From positions 186,001 through 250,000 of the forward strand of contig CAZREB010000001.1 of the NCBI GenBank assembly GCA_964599095.1: a stretch of 64,000 nucleotides of DNA. Direction: 5' to 3'. The notes under the pieces were generated by a model. It did no database searches and was not told the DNA's origin. It saw only the letters and a program-made list of their open reading frames with translations. The position numbers were made by a program, and so were the translations under genes. Shown piece by piece: positions 1 through 8,786 of this stretch; the first letter of the stretch is position 1, and each line of letters opens with the position of its first letter. The stretch comes from SZAS-79 sp964599095. GTDB taxonomy: Bacteria > Pseudomonadota > Gammaproteobacteria > Burkholderiales > SG8-39.

Positions 1-537
1 CTGCGCTGGCCCGGCGTGCTTGCCGAAGGAACGGTGTCCGAGGCCGAATTGCGCGAGCAGGCAACAGCGCTCGCCGCAAAGGCGATCGCCGAACTGGCGT
101 CCGCGCGCGCGCGCGAAGGCGCAAAGCTCGCGGACGTGATCCGCGAGCGCGTGGGCGCGATGAGAAAAAGCGTCGCGGCCGTCGCGCCGCACGTCCCGGA
201 TGCGATCGCCGCCTACCAGGAGAAGATGGCGCAACGGCTGCGCGACGCGCTCGGCACCGCGGACGACGAGCGGATCCGCCAGGAAATCGCGGTGTTCGGC
301 ATCAAGATCGACGTCGACGAGGAGTTGCAGCGCCTGGTCACGCACCTCGACGAGGTCGAGCGCGTGCTGGCCAAGGGCGGTGCGGCCGGCAAGCGGCTCG
401 ACTTCCTGATGCAGGAACTCAACCGCGAAGCGAACACGCTGGGGTCCAAGGCGGCCTCTCAGGCCATTTCCGAATGCGCGCTCGAGTTGAAGCTGCTGAT
501 CGAGCAGATGCGCGAGCAGGTGCAGAACATCGAGTAG
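1..537 (+). CDS. yicC: YicC family protein, C-terminal part (5' end outside window)
   Basis: The reading frame is open from base 1, so the start lies upstream of the window. The first visible residues, LRWPGVL, match the middle of YicC proteins, and the rest is the charged, mostly helical C-terminal DUF1732 region ending in EQMREQVQNIE. About 178 residues of a usual 290 are present. YicC is a conserved stress-linked protein reported as an endoribonuclease; that role comes from the family and is not visible here. The stop is 6 bp before gmk, so the two genes are probably co-transcribed. An internal GTG at 16 could be mistaken for a start but cuts through conserved sequence. Confidence 0.9.
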   Translation: MRWPGVLAEGTVSEAELREQATALAAKAIAELASARAREGAKLADVIRERVGAMRKSVAAVAPHVPDAIAAYQEKMAQRLRDALGTADDERIRQEIAVFGIKIDVDEELQRLVTHLDEVERVLAKGGAAGKRLDFLMQELNREANTLGSKAASQAISECALELKLLIEQMREQVQNIE

Positions 538-543
538 GGAACC

Positions 544-1152
544 ATGTCCGGGCTGCTGATCGTCATTACGGCGCCCTCGGGCGCCGGCAAGTCCTCGCTG
601 ATCGCCGCGGCGCTCGGGGCCGACACCGCGCTCCGCCTTTCGGTTTCGTACACCACGCGCGCCCCGCGCCCCGGCGAGCAGAACGGGCGTGAATACCACT
701 TCGTCGACGACAAGACGTTCATCGAAATGCTCGACCGGGGCGAATTCCTCGAATCGGCCGAAGTGCACGGCCACCGCTATGGGACTTCGGAGTCCGCGAT
801 CAACCGGGATCTGGCCGCCAACCACGACCTGATCCTCGAGATCGACTGGCAGGGCGCCCAGCAGGTGCGGCGCCTGTACCCTGATTGCATAGAGATTTTC
901 ATCCTGCCGCCGTCGATCGAGGAGCTCGAGCGCCGGATGCAGAAGCGCGGCCAGGACTCGCCCGAAGTCATCCGGCGCCGCATGGCGGTCGCAAGGGAGG
1001 AGATCAGCCACTCGGCGGAATTCGATTATGCTATAATTAACAAGGACTTCGATGAGGCCTCCAAAGACCTCCTCGCGATCATACGCAGCGCGCGCCTCGC
1101 AACCGGGCGGCAACTCGCGCGGCATCCGGAAATCTTCAGACTCGGGACCTAG
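544..1152 (+). CDS. gmk: Guanylate kinase
   Basis: Cytosolic kinase converting GMP plus ATP to GDP plus ADP in purine nucleotide salvage and synthesis. The P-loop APSGAGKSS sits at residues 10-18. It is followed by the GMP-binding stretch SVSYTTRAPRPGEQNG, and the lid and base-binding region contains FDYAIINKDF near the C-terminus. The length of 202 aa is normal for the family. ATG at 544 follows the yicC stop by 6 bp, and rpoZ starts 3 bp after the gmk stop. The gene therefore belongs to the conserved yicC-gmk-rpoZ-spoT operon, which links GTP supply to the (p)ppGpp enzyme encoded downstream. Confidence 0.97.
   Translation: MSGLLIVITAPSGAGKSSLIAAALGADTALRLSVSYTTRAPRPGEQNGREYHFVDDKTFIEMLDRGEFLESAEVHGHRYGTSESAINRDLAANHDLILEIDWQGAQQVRRLYPDCIEIFILPPSIEELERRMQKRGQDSPEVIRRRMAVAREEISHSAEFDYAIINKDFDEASKDLLAIIRSARLATGRQLARHPEIFRLGT
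1029..1037 (+). promoter_or_regulatory. Extended -10-like motif inside gmk, possible internal promoter for rpoZ-spoT
   Basis: TGCTATAAT matches the extended -10 consensus (TGn plus TATAAT) exactly, in an otherwise GC-rich gene, 119 nt upstream of the rpoZ start. No good -35 is visible at 17 bp spacing, though extended -10 promoters do not need one. The same bases encode a conserved gmk segment (DYAII), so the match may be only coding constraint. Confidence 0.3.
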
Positions 1153-1155
1153 ACC

Positions 1156-1386
1156 ATGGCACGCATTACCGTCGACGACTGCCTCAAACGCATTCCGAAC
1201 CGCTTCCAGCTCACGCTCGCCGCGACGTATCGCGCCCGGCAGGTGAGCACCGGCGCATCTGCACTGGTCGAGCCGAACAAGGACAAGCCCACCGTCATCG
1301 CGCTGCGCGAAATCGCAACCGGCAAGGTCGGGCTCGAAGTCCTCAAGAAGAACCCGGCTTCGCCGATGCCGATCGCAACACCCTGA
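1156..1386 (+). CDS. rpoZ: DNA-directed RNA polymerase omega subunit
   Basis: Small subunit that helps assemble RNA polymerase by holding beta-prime, and forms part of a ppGpp binding site in proteobacteria. The 76-residue product begins MARITVDDCLKRIPNRFQLT, the diagnostic N-terminus of omega, with the conserved NRF and the helix containing ALREIATGKV. It is shorter than the 91-residue E. coli protein, which is normal for betaproteobacteria. ATG lies 3 bp after gmk. A 91-bp spacer separates it from spoT. The genes for the ppGpp synthase/hydrolase and for one of its polymerase targets are thus in the same operon. Confidence 0.96.
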   Translation: MARITVDDCLKRIPNRFQLTLAATYRARQVSTGASALVEPNKDKPTVIALREIATGKVGLEVLKKNPASPMPIATP

Positions 1387-1477
1387 CCAGAGAGGTGCCC
1401 GGCACACGGCAGGCAGGAGGGGGACCGCCGCACCGGACACCGATCCCGACATAGCCTTCAGGCCCTGACCTCCCCCA

Positions 1478-3607
1478 ATGGCTGCCGTCACCGCGCTCAA
1501 CGAGGGCCTGCTCGGCTACCTGAAGCCGGCCGACATCGCGAAGCTCGGCGATGCCTACCGGTTCAGCGAAGCCGCCCATGCCGGGCAGACCCGGCAGTCC
1601 GGCGAGCCGTACATCTCCCACCCGCTCGCGGTCACGGAAATCCTCGCCGGCTGGCACATGGACAGCCAGGCGCTGATGGCCGCCCTGCTGCACGACGTGA
1701 TGGAGGACACCTCCGTCACCAAGGACGAGATCTCCGACACTTTCGGCCGCCCGGTGGCCGAGCTGGTCGACGGCCTGTCCAAGCTCGACAAGATCGAGTT
1801 CCAGTCCGCCGAAGACGCGCAGGCCGAGAACTTCCGCAAGATGCTGCTCGCGATGGCGCGGGACGTGCGCGTCATCCTGATCAAGCTCGCCGACCGGCTG
1901 CACAACATGCGCACCCTGGGCGCCGTCTCGCCTGCAAAGCGCCGGCGCGTGGCGCGCGAGACGAAGGAGATCTACGCGCCGATCGCCAACCGGCTGGGCC
2001 TCAACAACCTGTACCACGAGCTCGAAGAGCTGTCGTTCTCGCACCTGTACCCGCTGCGGTACAGCGTGCTTGCCAAGGCGACGCGCTCGGCGCGCGGCAA
2101 CCGGCGCGAGGTGATAGGCAAGTCGCAGGAAGCGATCAAGGCGAAGCTGGCCGATGCCGGGATCGAGGCCACCGTCTACGGCCGCGAGAAGCACATCTAC
2201 AGCACGTACAAGAAGATGCTCGAGAAGCACCTTTCGTTCTCCGAGGTGCACGACATCTACGGCTTTCGCGTCATCGTCAAGGACGGCGTGCCCGCCTGCT
2301 ACCTCGCGCTCGGCGCGCTCCATGGCCTGTACCAGCCGGTGCCGGGCAAATTCAAGGATTACATCGCGATCCCCAAGGCCAACGGCTACCAGTCGCTGCA
2401 CACCACGCTGATCGGCCCTTTCGGCACCCCGGTCGAGCTGCAGATCCGCACCGAGCAAATGCACCGCATCGCCGAGACCGGCGTCGCCTCGCACTGGATG
2501 TACAAGGACGAGGCGGCCACGCTTTCGGACCTGCAGAAGAAGACCCACCAGTGGCTGCAGTCGCTGCTGGAGATCCAGAACCAGTCGGGCGACTCGGCCG
2601 AATTCCTCGAGCACATCAAGGTCGACCTGTTCCCGGACGAGGTGTACGTCTTCACGCCCCGCGGCAAGATCCTGTCGCTGCCGCGGGGCGCGACCGCGGT
2701 CGACATGGCCTATGCGGTGCACACCGACATCGGCAACCGCTGCGTGGCGGCCAAGGTCAACGGCGAGCTCGTGCCGCTGCGCACCGAGTTGCGCAACGGC
2801 GACCGTGTCGAGATCATCACCGCCAGCCACGCCAAGCCCAGCCCCGGCTGGCTGCAGTTCGTGCGCACAGGCAAGGCCCGCTCGAACATCCGGCATTTCC
2901 TGAAAACGATGCAGTACGACGAGTCCGCCGCGCTCGGCGAGCGCCTGCTCGAACAGGCGATGCGCCCGCTCGGCGTGGCGCTGGCGGACATCGACGCGCC
3001 GAGCTGGGACCGCGCGGTGCGCGACAGCGGCGCCCGCTCGCGCCACGAAGTGCTCGCCGACATCGGCCTGGGCAAGCAATTGCCGGCAGTGATGGCCCGG
3101 CGCCTGCTGCGCTCCCGCGATCTGCCGAAGGAGGAGGGCAAAGTCGCGGCCAAGCCGGTGGGCAGCGTCGTCATCCGCGGCACCGAGGGCATGGCGGTAC
3201 AGCTCGCCACCTGCTGCCGGCCGATCCCGGGCGACTCGATCGTCGGCTCGATCAAGAAGGGCCAGGGCCTCGTGGTGCACGCCACCGACTGCCGCCAGAT
3301 CGAGCGCTCGCGCAGGAACGAGCCGGACAACTGGATCGACGTCGACTGGGACCCGGCCAGCGCCAAGCTCTTCCAGGCCGCGATCCAGGTCACCGTCGCC
3401 AACCAGCGCGGCGTGCTCGCCAAGGTCGCCTCCGAGATCGCCGACGCCGGCTCGAACATCGACTCCCTGACGATGGACGAGGACCGCTCCCTCTACACGA
3501 CGATGCTGTTCGTGCTGGAGGTGGCCAACCGGCAGCACCTGGCGAGGGTGATGCGGTCGTTGCGGAGGTTGCCGGATGTGGTGAAGCTGGCGAGGGTGCG
3601 GGAGTAG
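1478..3607 (+). CDS. spoT: Bifunctional (p)ppGpp synthetase/hydrolase, SpoT/Rel type
   Basis: Makes and degrades the alarmone (p)ppGpp in the stringent response. The domains in order are an HD hydrolase with HDVMED at residues 72-77 and KLADRLHNMRT further on; a synthetase domain with YGREKHIYSTY, DIYGFRVIV and the PKANGYQSLHT motif; a TGS domain (LFPDEVYVFTPRGK); and a C-terminal ACT domain (NQRGVLAKVASEIADAGSNI). Both active sites look intact, which favours SpoT/Rel over the hydrolase-dead RelA. The length of 709 aa is normal. It closes the gmk-rpoZ operon. Its stop lies only 10 bp from the stop of the convergent island gene on the other strand, marking the left edge of the island. Confidence 0.96.
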   Translation: MAAVTALNEGLLGYLKPADIAKLGDAYRFSEAAHAGQTRQSGEPYISHPLAVTEILAGWHMDSQALMAALLHDVMEDTSVTKDEISDTFGRPVAELVDGLSKLDKIEFQSAEDAQAENFRKMLLAMARDVRVILIKLADRLHNMRTLGAVSPAKRRRVARETKEIYAPIANRLGLNNLYHELEELSFSHLYPLRYSVLAKATRSARGNRREVIGKSQEAIKAKLADAGIEATVYGREKHIYSTYKKMLEKHLSFSEVHDIYGFRVIVKDGVPACYLALGALHGLYQPVPGKFKDYIAIPKANGYQSLHTTLIGPFGTPVELQIRTEQMHRIAETGVASHWMYKDEAATLSDLQKKTHQWLQSLLEIQNQSGDSAEFLEHIKVDLFPDEVYVFTPRGKILSLPRGATAVDMAYAVHTDIGNRCVAAKVNGELVPLRTELRNGDRVEIITASHAKPSPGWLQFVRTGKARSNIRHFLKTMQYDESAALGERLLEQAMRPLGVALADIDAPSWDRAVRDSGARSRHEVLADIGLGKQLPAVMARRLLRSRDLPKEEGKVAAKPVGSVVIRGTEGMAVQLATCCRPIPGDSIVGSIKKGQGLVVHATDCRQIERSRRNEPDNWIDVDWDPASAKLFQAAIQVTVANQRGVLAKVASEIADAGSNIDSLTMDEDRSLYTTMLFVLEVANRQHLARVMRSLRRLPDVVKLARVRE

Positions 3608-3617
3608 GGGCCAGCCG

Positions 3618-5570
3618 CTACGGATCGCGCTTGAAAGCGCTGCGGTCGGCAACGCTCCAGAATCGACGGCCGCTCACCGTGATCGCCTCGTGATTCTGGT
3701 AAGCGAACCAGAGCGCGTCGCGAAAGTCCTCGCTATTGCGGTTTCCCGGCCCGTCCAGGAACACGCGCCTGACGTCGATAGACAATAAATGATTCGCGAT
3801 GGCGGATCGTTCGTCATCGTTCTCGATTAGCCGGACCGCAGCGTCTTCGAACTCCTTGATGTCGTGACAAATCAGCCACTCGGGCATCCCGACTGCACGC
3901 ATCATCCCGGAGTCTGTCCGGCTGTGAGCCTCGTCTCCCTCCAGGGTCACCATCGGGATGCCGAGTTGCATGGAGTCGATGTTGCTGTTGCCGCCGCCGA
4001 ATGGGAATGTGGACAAGTGGATATCGCAATGCGACAAACTCTGGAGGTACTCGTTGTAGTTCGCTGCCCCATGCACTACCGCGTCGGGAATCCACCTCCT
4101 GACCTGCCGGGCAATCTGGAACAGGTTCATCGCCGTGCAGTATGGAAAGAACTCGTACTTCACCGGTCGACGCGCTCTTTGCGCTATAGCCCGGCACGCG
4201 GCCAGGAACCGGACGTTGAGTTTCATGATTGCCGACGGCACCGCAATGCGGATCGCCGCCGAGTGTTCCCGAAGCCGGGGTGCGGGGACCGTCGCCCCGG
4301 GCCTTTGGGCCATCGAAAACGAGCCTTCGACCACGACCACCGTCTCCGAAAAGCAGTGCTTGTCGGCCGCGAACGCTTCGGAAAGGAGCACATAGTCGAT
4401 TTCGGGGGAGTACGTGGAGGCGGGATGCCCGATCGTCATTGCCTGAATGGGCGCCAACCGCACGTTGGACAGGGCAATGACCCAGGGTGACATGCCGATG
4501 CTCGGGTAAAAGACAATGTCGGGTTTGATCGCCTGCGCGTGTTCGAGCACAGCGGGGAACGAGACTGTACCGTCCGTCAGGCGGATTGCATCGTCGAAAC
4601 ACGCCCTCGATACCTCATCGAGCTCCGATGCGGGGCCGAGCGCCACCAGCCGGAATTTCTCGCGCAGCCTCCGGACGCACGGCCCCAAGTATCGGTACAC
4701 CGAGTGATCCGACCGGAATCTCTCGATTGGAACGAGCACCGTCGGCCGATTCTCCAGGCGCCGCGGACCGAGGGGCTCCGGTCGCAGACCGCGGCTTTCG
4801 ATGAATCGGCGCAGCAGGGCATTTAGGGTTCGTTTTATCCGGTGCTTGTCCGGCATGTCCGAGTAGCTGCAGTGGAAGTAGGCCAAACCGATCGCGTCGA
4901 CCAGGCGCTCACTGATTGTCACGGCCTCGAACAGAGGCCCAAGCTCAAGGAGTGCGTTCCAGCTCGCTTGCGCCGCCGGGAGAATCGGGGGTGCTTGCCC
5001 CACCCGCCCCAGGAATGCGGACAAGGCCCATTGCGGCGCCGAAGTGAATATCTGGGACAGGTCGATTTCCACCCCGGAGTCGAGCGCATGGGTGAGCAGA
5101 AGCTTGGCAATCGATTGGTGCCCCAGGAAATCAAGCCTTCCAGAATTGCCCCTGTCGACGCTCGCGAACTGACGAAGCAGGTAGTCGGTATTCTCGAAAG
5201 CGCTGCTCCGGAAGATGGCAGAAAGGGTCGCATGTTCGACCGCGAGACGGTCGAACTCTTCCGGTGTGGGGTCGAAATCGGGATCGCAGACGAGCGTGGC
5301 AATCGCCGCGGCAAGGCGCGAGTAGAGCGTGGTGCGCGTCCCGTCGTCCGGGGCATCATAGCCGGCAAATTCACGACCCCGCTTGAGGCGATTCAGGGCT
5401 GCTCCCAGCGCAAATACCGCATCCCGGTGCTTCCGGCCATAGGCCAGCGACTCGAAATGCTCAAGATCCACATTGTCGTCCCTATCGGCAATCGACGCTG
5501 CCACGGTGTTCCCTGTCAAGGATTGTTCGGTGGGAATCGAGGCCGATGCTCCCTGTCGTGCATCCGTCAC
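3618..5570 (-). CDS. HMW1C-like cytosolic glycosyltransferase (GT41), island paralog 1
   Basis: A 650-residue protein with no signal peptide. An N-terminal all-helical region (about 1-265) precedes a GT-B fold. It matches Actinobacillus NGT/HMW1C from memory over many motifs: HSVYR (H289), PSIGMSP, SNVRLAPIQAMTIGHPAST (H382), CFSET, VPSAIMKLN (K450), FPFGGGNSNID (N528, D532) and GMPEWLI (561-567). In the characterised relatives the His, Lys, Asn and Asp positions contact the UDP-sugar, and all are present here. Family members put glucose or galactose on Asn of adhesins in the cytosol; donor and acceptor here are unknown. ATG at 5570 overlaps the upstream paralog's stop (ATGA), so translation is coupled. 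It is the most divergent of the four HMW1C-like copies in the island. Confidence 0.85.
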   Translation of the reverse strand: MTDARQGASASIPTEQSLTGNTVAASIADRDDNVDLEHFESLAYGRKHRDAVFALGAALNRLKRGREFAGYDAPDDGTRTTLYSRLAAAIATLVCDPDFDPTPEEFDRLAVEHATLSAIFRSSAFENTDYLLRQFASVDRGNSGRLDFLGHQSIAKLLLTHALDSGVEIDLSQIFTSAPQWALSAFLGRVGQAPPILPAAQASWNALLELGPLFEAVTISERLVDAIGLAYFHCSYSDMPDKHRIKRTLNALLRRFIESRGLRPEPLGPRRLENRPTVLVPIERFRSDHSVYRYLGPCVRRLREKFRLVALGPASELDEVSRACFDDAIRLTDGTVSFPAVLEHAQAIKPDIVFYPSIGMSPWVIALSNVRLAPIQAMTIGHPASTYSPEIDYVLLSEAFAADKHCFSETVVVVEGSFSMAQRPGATVPAPRLREHSAAIRIAVPSAIMKLNVRFLAACRAIAQRARRPVKYEFFPYCTAMNLFQIARQVRRWIPDAVVHGAANYNEYLQSLSHCDIHLSTFPFGGGNSNIDSMQLGIPMVTLEGDEAHSRTDSGMMRAVGMPEWLICHDIKEFEDAAVRLIENDDERSAIANHLLSIDVRRVFLDGPGNRNSEDFRDALWFAYQNHEAITVSGRRFWSVADRSAFKRDP

Positions 5571-7510
5571 AACAGCTTGCGACTGCCATTTCCAGCCAGG
5601 GCGTGGTCGCCTTGAAATTCGCGGCGCTCCTCAACCCTCCAATACCGCCGACCAGACCGGAGGATAGCCTCGTGGTTCAAGTAGGCGAACCAGACCGCGT
5701 TGGCGAAGTCGGATGCGTACTCGTTTCCCTCCCGGCTGCTGAAGATCATATCGACGTCCACGTCGCGCAGCCTGTGCGCGATGGCCAATCGCTCAGCGTC
5801 GCTCTCGATAAGGCGCAGGGCGGCCCGCTCGAATTCGGACCAGTCATGCGCAATCAGCCATTCAGGCATTCCCACCGCGCGCATGCTCCCCGAATCGGTC
5901 TGGCTGTGCAGTTCCGGGCCTTCGATCGCGACCATCGGGATGCAAAGCTTCATCGTATCGATGTTGCTCAGGAACCCGCCAAACGGGAAAGTGCTCAGAT
6001 GCAGGTCGCATCGGGCCAGGTTGCGCAAGTACACGTTGTAGTCTTCCCTTTTGTAGACGAAGGCCTCAGGCAGCCAACGCCCGATCTCGGCGACGGTCGC
6101 CCAATGCGAAAGGCCGATGAGGTTCGGGAAGAAGTGAAACTCGAGTTTGCGGCTGCTTGACCGGACCAGGTTCTGGCAGACCTGCATGAAAGCCGGGCTC
6201 AGCTTTGCCACCATTGACGGCACTGCGATCCGCAGAACGTCCGGTGCCTCCCTGATCGCGGGCGCAGGAAAATCCGCGTCGCCCCGATGCACCATTTCGA
6301 GGGTCCCGAACACGACAAGCGCGATTTCGCCCAGTGTCGAAGGATCGCCCGGCACGCCCTCGGCCACCAATATGTAGTCCATGGCTTGCGAATGCGTCGT
6401 TGCAGGATGGCCTATCGACATCAGCTGGATCGGTGCCAGCCTGACGGTCGAAAGGGTTACCCACCAAGTGGTGGACATGCCTACGCTAGGGTAGTAGATG
6501 ACGTCCGGGCCCACTGCACGGACGGCCGCACCTATGTCGTCCAGCTGAACCGAACTTTCATCGAGAACGACGACTTCGTCGAACAACTGCTTCGAAGCCT
6601 CATCCAGCGACGCCGCACTGCCGATCACGACCAGCTTGAACCTTTCGCGCAACCGCCTGATCGCGGGCGCGAAGCAGCGGTACATGACATGCCGCGAGGC
6701 AAACGTCTCGACCGGGACGAGCATCGTCGGCCGGCCCTTGAGCTGGCGTTCCTGGGGAAATGATGGCAACTCGACGCGGGATTCGACAAACTGGCGCAGC
6801 ATGCGGTTGAACGAGCGCTTGATCTCGTGCTTTGTCGCGCTTTCGGCATAGCTGGAGCACATGTAGGAATTGACCAGGGCCTCGAGCATTGGATCGCCGA
6901 GCGGAATCTCCTCGAACATGGGACCGAGCTTGAGCAGCCGCTCCCGGCGGCTGTGATGGTCCGGGGAAAGCACGATGGGCGAGGCGAGCATGCCAAGGAA
7001 AGCCGGCAGCGCCCGGCGCCGGTCGGATCGCATTGCCTCTTCAAGACCAAGCTCGAGCCCCGAGTCGAGCGAGTACAGCAGGAAAAGCTTGTCCACGCTT
7101 TCGCGGCTGGCAAAAATCAATCTGCCCGTACCCCCTGGATCCGGAGCGCCGAACTGGCGCAGCAGATGGTCGGTGTTTCCGAACACGCTGGCACGAAATA
7201 CGTTGCTGAGCGTCGCATGCTCGAGGGCAAGCAATTCGAACCCCTGCTCGGCAAGGGCAAGTTGCGGGTCGCAGAAGAGCGCGCCGATTGCGGCTGCAAG
7301 TCGCGAGTAGAGTCTCGTCCGGGTCGAATCGTCTGCGGCCTGACCGGCAAATTCGCGCTCCTTCCTGAGCAGGCGCAAGGCCACCCACAGGGCTTTCAGC
7401 GCCTCGTCGTGCCTGCGACCGTTGACGAGAGCCTCGAAAGTCTCGAGGTCGACACCCTCGATCGCGCCCGGAGTGTCGGGAGTGTCGCCTAAGCGTGTGA
7501 TCGTTCCCAT
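5567..7510 (-). CDS. HMW1C-like cytosolic glycosyltransferase (GT41), island paralog 2, altered nucleotide site
   Basis: 647 residues with the same architecture as its downstream neighbour: helical N-terminal part to about 260, then GT-B. Motifs: HVMYR (H274), SIGHPATT (H368), AVPSMVAKL (K436), HLSTFPFGGFLSNID (D518) and GMPEWLIAH. The residue aligned with the conserved Asn of the FGNTNG loop of ApNGT is Leu (L514), unlike the other three copies, so donor use or activity may differ. It is closer in sequence to the two copies at 18612-22431 (shared ADFPAPAIREAPDVLRIA-type linker) than to its own neighbour. It is the first gene of a two-gene minus-strand unit, divergent from the plus-strand block starting at 7596 with an 85-bp spacer. 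Confidence 0.85.
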   Translation of the reverse strand: MGTITRLGDTPDTPGAIEGVDLETFEALVNGRRHDEALKALWVALRLLRKEREFAGQAADDSTRTRLYSRLAAAIGALFCDPQLALAEQGFELLALEHATLSNVFRASVFGNTDHLLRQFGAPDPGGTGRLIFASRESVDKLFLLYSLDSGLELGLEEAMRSDRRRALPAFLGMLASPIVLSPDHHSRRERLLKLGPMFEEIPLGDPMLEALVNSYMCSSYAESATKHEIKRSFNRMLRQFVESRVELPSFPQERQLKGRPTMLVPVETFASRHVMYRCFAPAIRRLRERFKLVVIGSAASLDEASKQLFDEVVVLDESSVQLDDIGAAVRAVGPDVIYYPSVGMSTTWWVTLSTVRLAPIQLMSIGHPATTHSQAMDYILVAEGVPGDPSTLGEIALVVFGTLEMVHRGDADFPAPAIREAPDVLRIAVPSMVAKLSPAFMQVCQNLVRSSSRKLEFHFFPNLIGLSHWATVAEIGRWLPEAFVYKREDYNVYLRNLARCDLHLSTFPFGGFLSNIDTMKLCIPMVAIEGPELHSQTDSGSMRAVGMPEWLIAHDWSEFERAALRLIESDAERLAIAHRLRDVDVDMIFSSREGNEYASDFANAVWFAYLNHEAILRSGRRYWRVEERREFQGDHALAGNGSRKLL

Positions 7511-7595
7511 CCCGAATTGACGAACATCCTTTGTACGCTCTGGCGCCCGGCCTGCAGTAGCATGACCTACCCTATGGCGCTATATTAAGGCCTCA

Positions 7596-8783
7596 ATGCA
7601 AATGAAATGCCGCCTCTGCCACCGCGAACACCCGATTGAGTTCCTTGATCTCGGGCTGCAGCCGCTGGCAAACAAGTACCCGAAACAAGAAGAATTCGCA
7701 GCTGAGGATTTCTTCCCTGTAAAGGTCTACTTCTGCCCCAACTGCAAGAGCGTGCAGCTTGGCACCGAAGTGTCGCGCGAGCGGATGTTCGTGGACTATT
7801 TCTATCTCTCTTCGGTGAACACCGGCCTCGTGAAGCAATACGAGGATTTCGCAAAGACGCTCGCCGGATCGAAGTTCGTCGTCGACATCGGATCAAATGA
7901 CGGAATCTCCCTGAAGCCGCTGAAGGAAATGGGCATCAAGGCGGTTGGGGTGGAGCCCTCCATCAACGTCTCGAAGCTCGCGAACGACGCCGGCTTCACG
8001 ACGATCCCGTCTTTCTTCAATGCGCCGACGGTGGAAAAGATCAGGAAGGAATACGGCAAGCCCGATGTAATAACCGGGCTCAGCATGTTCTCGCACCTCG
8101 GCGAGCCGCATCAATTCATCGAGGACGTCAAGGACCTGATGACGGACGACGGCAAGTTCATCCTCGAGATCGAATACGTCGACACGATCCTCAAGAACCT
8201 GTGCTTCGAACGCTTCTACCTGGACAGGATCACGTATTACTCCGTCACCTCTATCGAGAACCTGTTCCAGATGCACGGCATGTACCTCTCAAACGTCGAG
8301 GAAACGGACACGCACGGCGGATCGCTGCGTGCCACCGCGCAAAAGAAAGGGCATGGGCAGCCCCCGAAGGAAAGCGTGGCGCGCCACATCGCCTATGAAG
8401 CGGGTCGCCTCACCCCAGCAACCGTAGCGGAATTCGGCCGCGAGGCCCGCTCGCAGATCAACGCGCTTCGCGACCTGCTCCGGGGCTTCCGGGACCAGGG
8501 TCTCAGGGTAGCGGGTTTCGGGGCGCCGGCACGCGTGGCCACCCTGTGCAATTTCGGCAGGATCGGACCGGAGCTGATCGAATTCATCATCGACGAGACC
8601 CCGCTCAAGCAGAACAGGTTCAGTCCCGGGACCCACATCCCGATCGTCCCGATGTCTCACCTGGAGACGAACAAGCCCGATGTCTTCGTCGTTTTCGTCC
8701 ATGAATATTTCGACGTGGTGAAGAAGAAGCTGACCGGCAATTACAGGTACATCTTCCCGGTACCGCCGAAAGAAGTCTTCTGA
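7596..8783 (+). CDS. Zn-finger class I SAM methyltransferase, sugar C-methyltransferase family, unusual active site
   Basis: 395 residues with three parts as in NDP-sugar C-methyltransferases (TylCIII/TcaB9 type): an N-terminal zinc site (CRLCH and CPNC), a Rossmann SAM domain (VVDIGSNDGISL), and a C-terminal domain with RVAGFGAPARVATL and FSPGTHIPIV. The family segment normally reads Tyr-x-Glu-His; here it is FYLDRITYYS, so Glu-His is replaced by Asp-Arg. In TcaB9 that pair is part of the active site (recalled from memory). The reaction may therefore not be standard C3-methylation. Start ATG 7596 has AAGG at 7587-7590. It is the first gene of the plus-strand block, followed 3 bp later by the oxidoreductase. 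A relative with the intact motif lies at 30004-31257. Confidence 0.8.
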   Translation: MQMKCRLCHREHPIEFLDLGLQPLANKYPKQEEFAAEDFFPVKVYFCPNCKSVQLGTEVSRERMFVDYFYLSSVNTGLVKQYEDFAKTLAGSKFVVDIGSNDGISLKPLKEMGIKAVGVEPSINVSKLANDAGFTTIPSFFNAPTVEKIRKEYGKPDVITGLSMFSHLGEPHQFIEDVKDLMTDDGKFILEIEYVDTILKNLCFERFYLDRITYYSVTSIENLFQMHGMYLSNVEETDTHGGSLRATAQKKGHGQPPKESVARHIAYEAGRLTPATVAEFGREARSQINALRDLLRGFRDQGLRVAGFGAPARVATLCNFGRIGPELIEFIIDETPLKQNRFSPGTHIPIVPMSHLETNKPDVFVVFVHEYFDVVKKKLTGNYRYIFPVPPKEVF

Positions 8784-8786
8784 TCC

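Noticed and set aside
1343..3652. 769-codon open frame antisense to spoT
   Set aside because: Arg/His/Val-rich composition typical of antisense frames in GC-rich genes; spoT on the other strand is unmistakable.
3608..3700. Search for a duplicate of the tRNA-Lys 3' end as an attachment site at the island's left edge
   Set aside because: No matching stretch visible after spoT, so no att sites are annotated.
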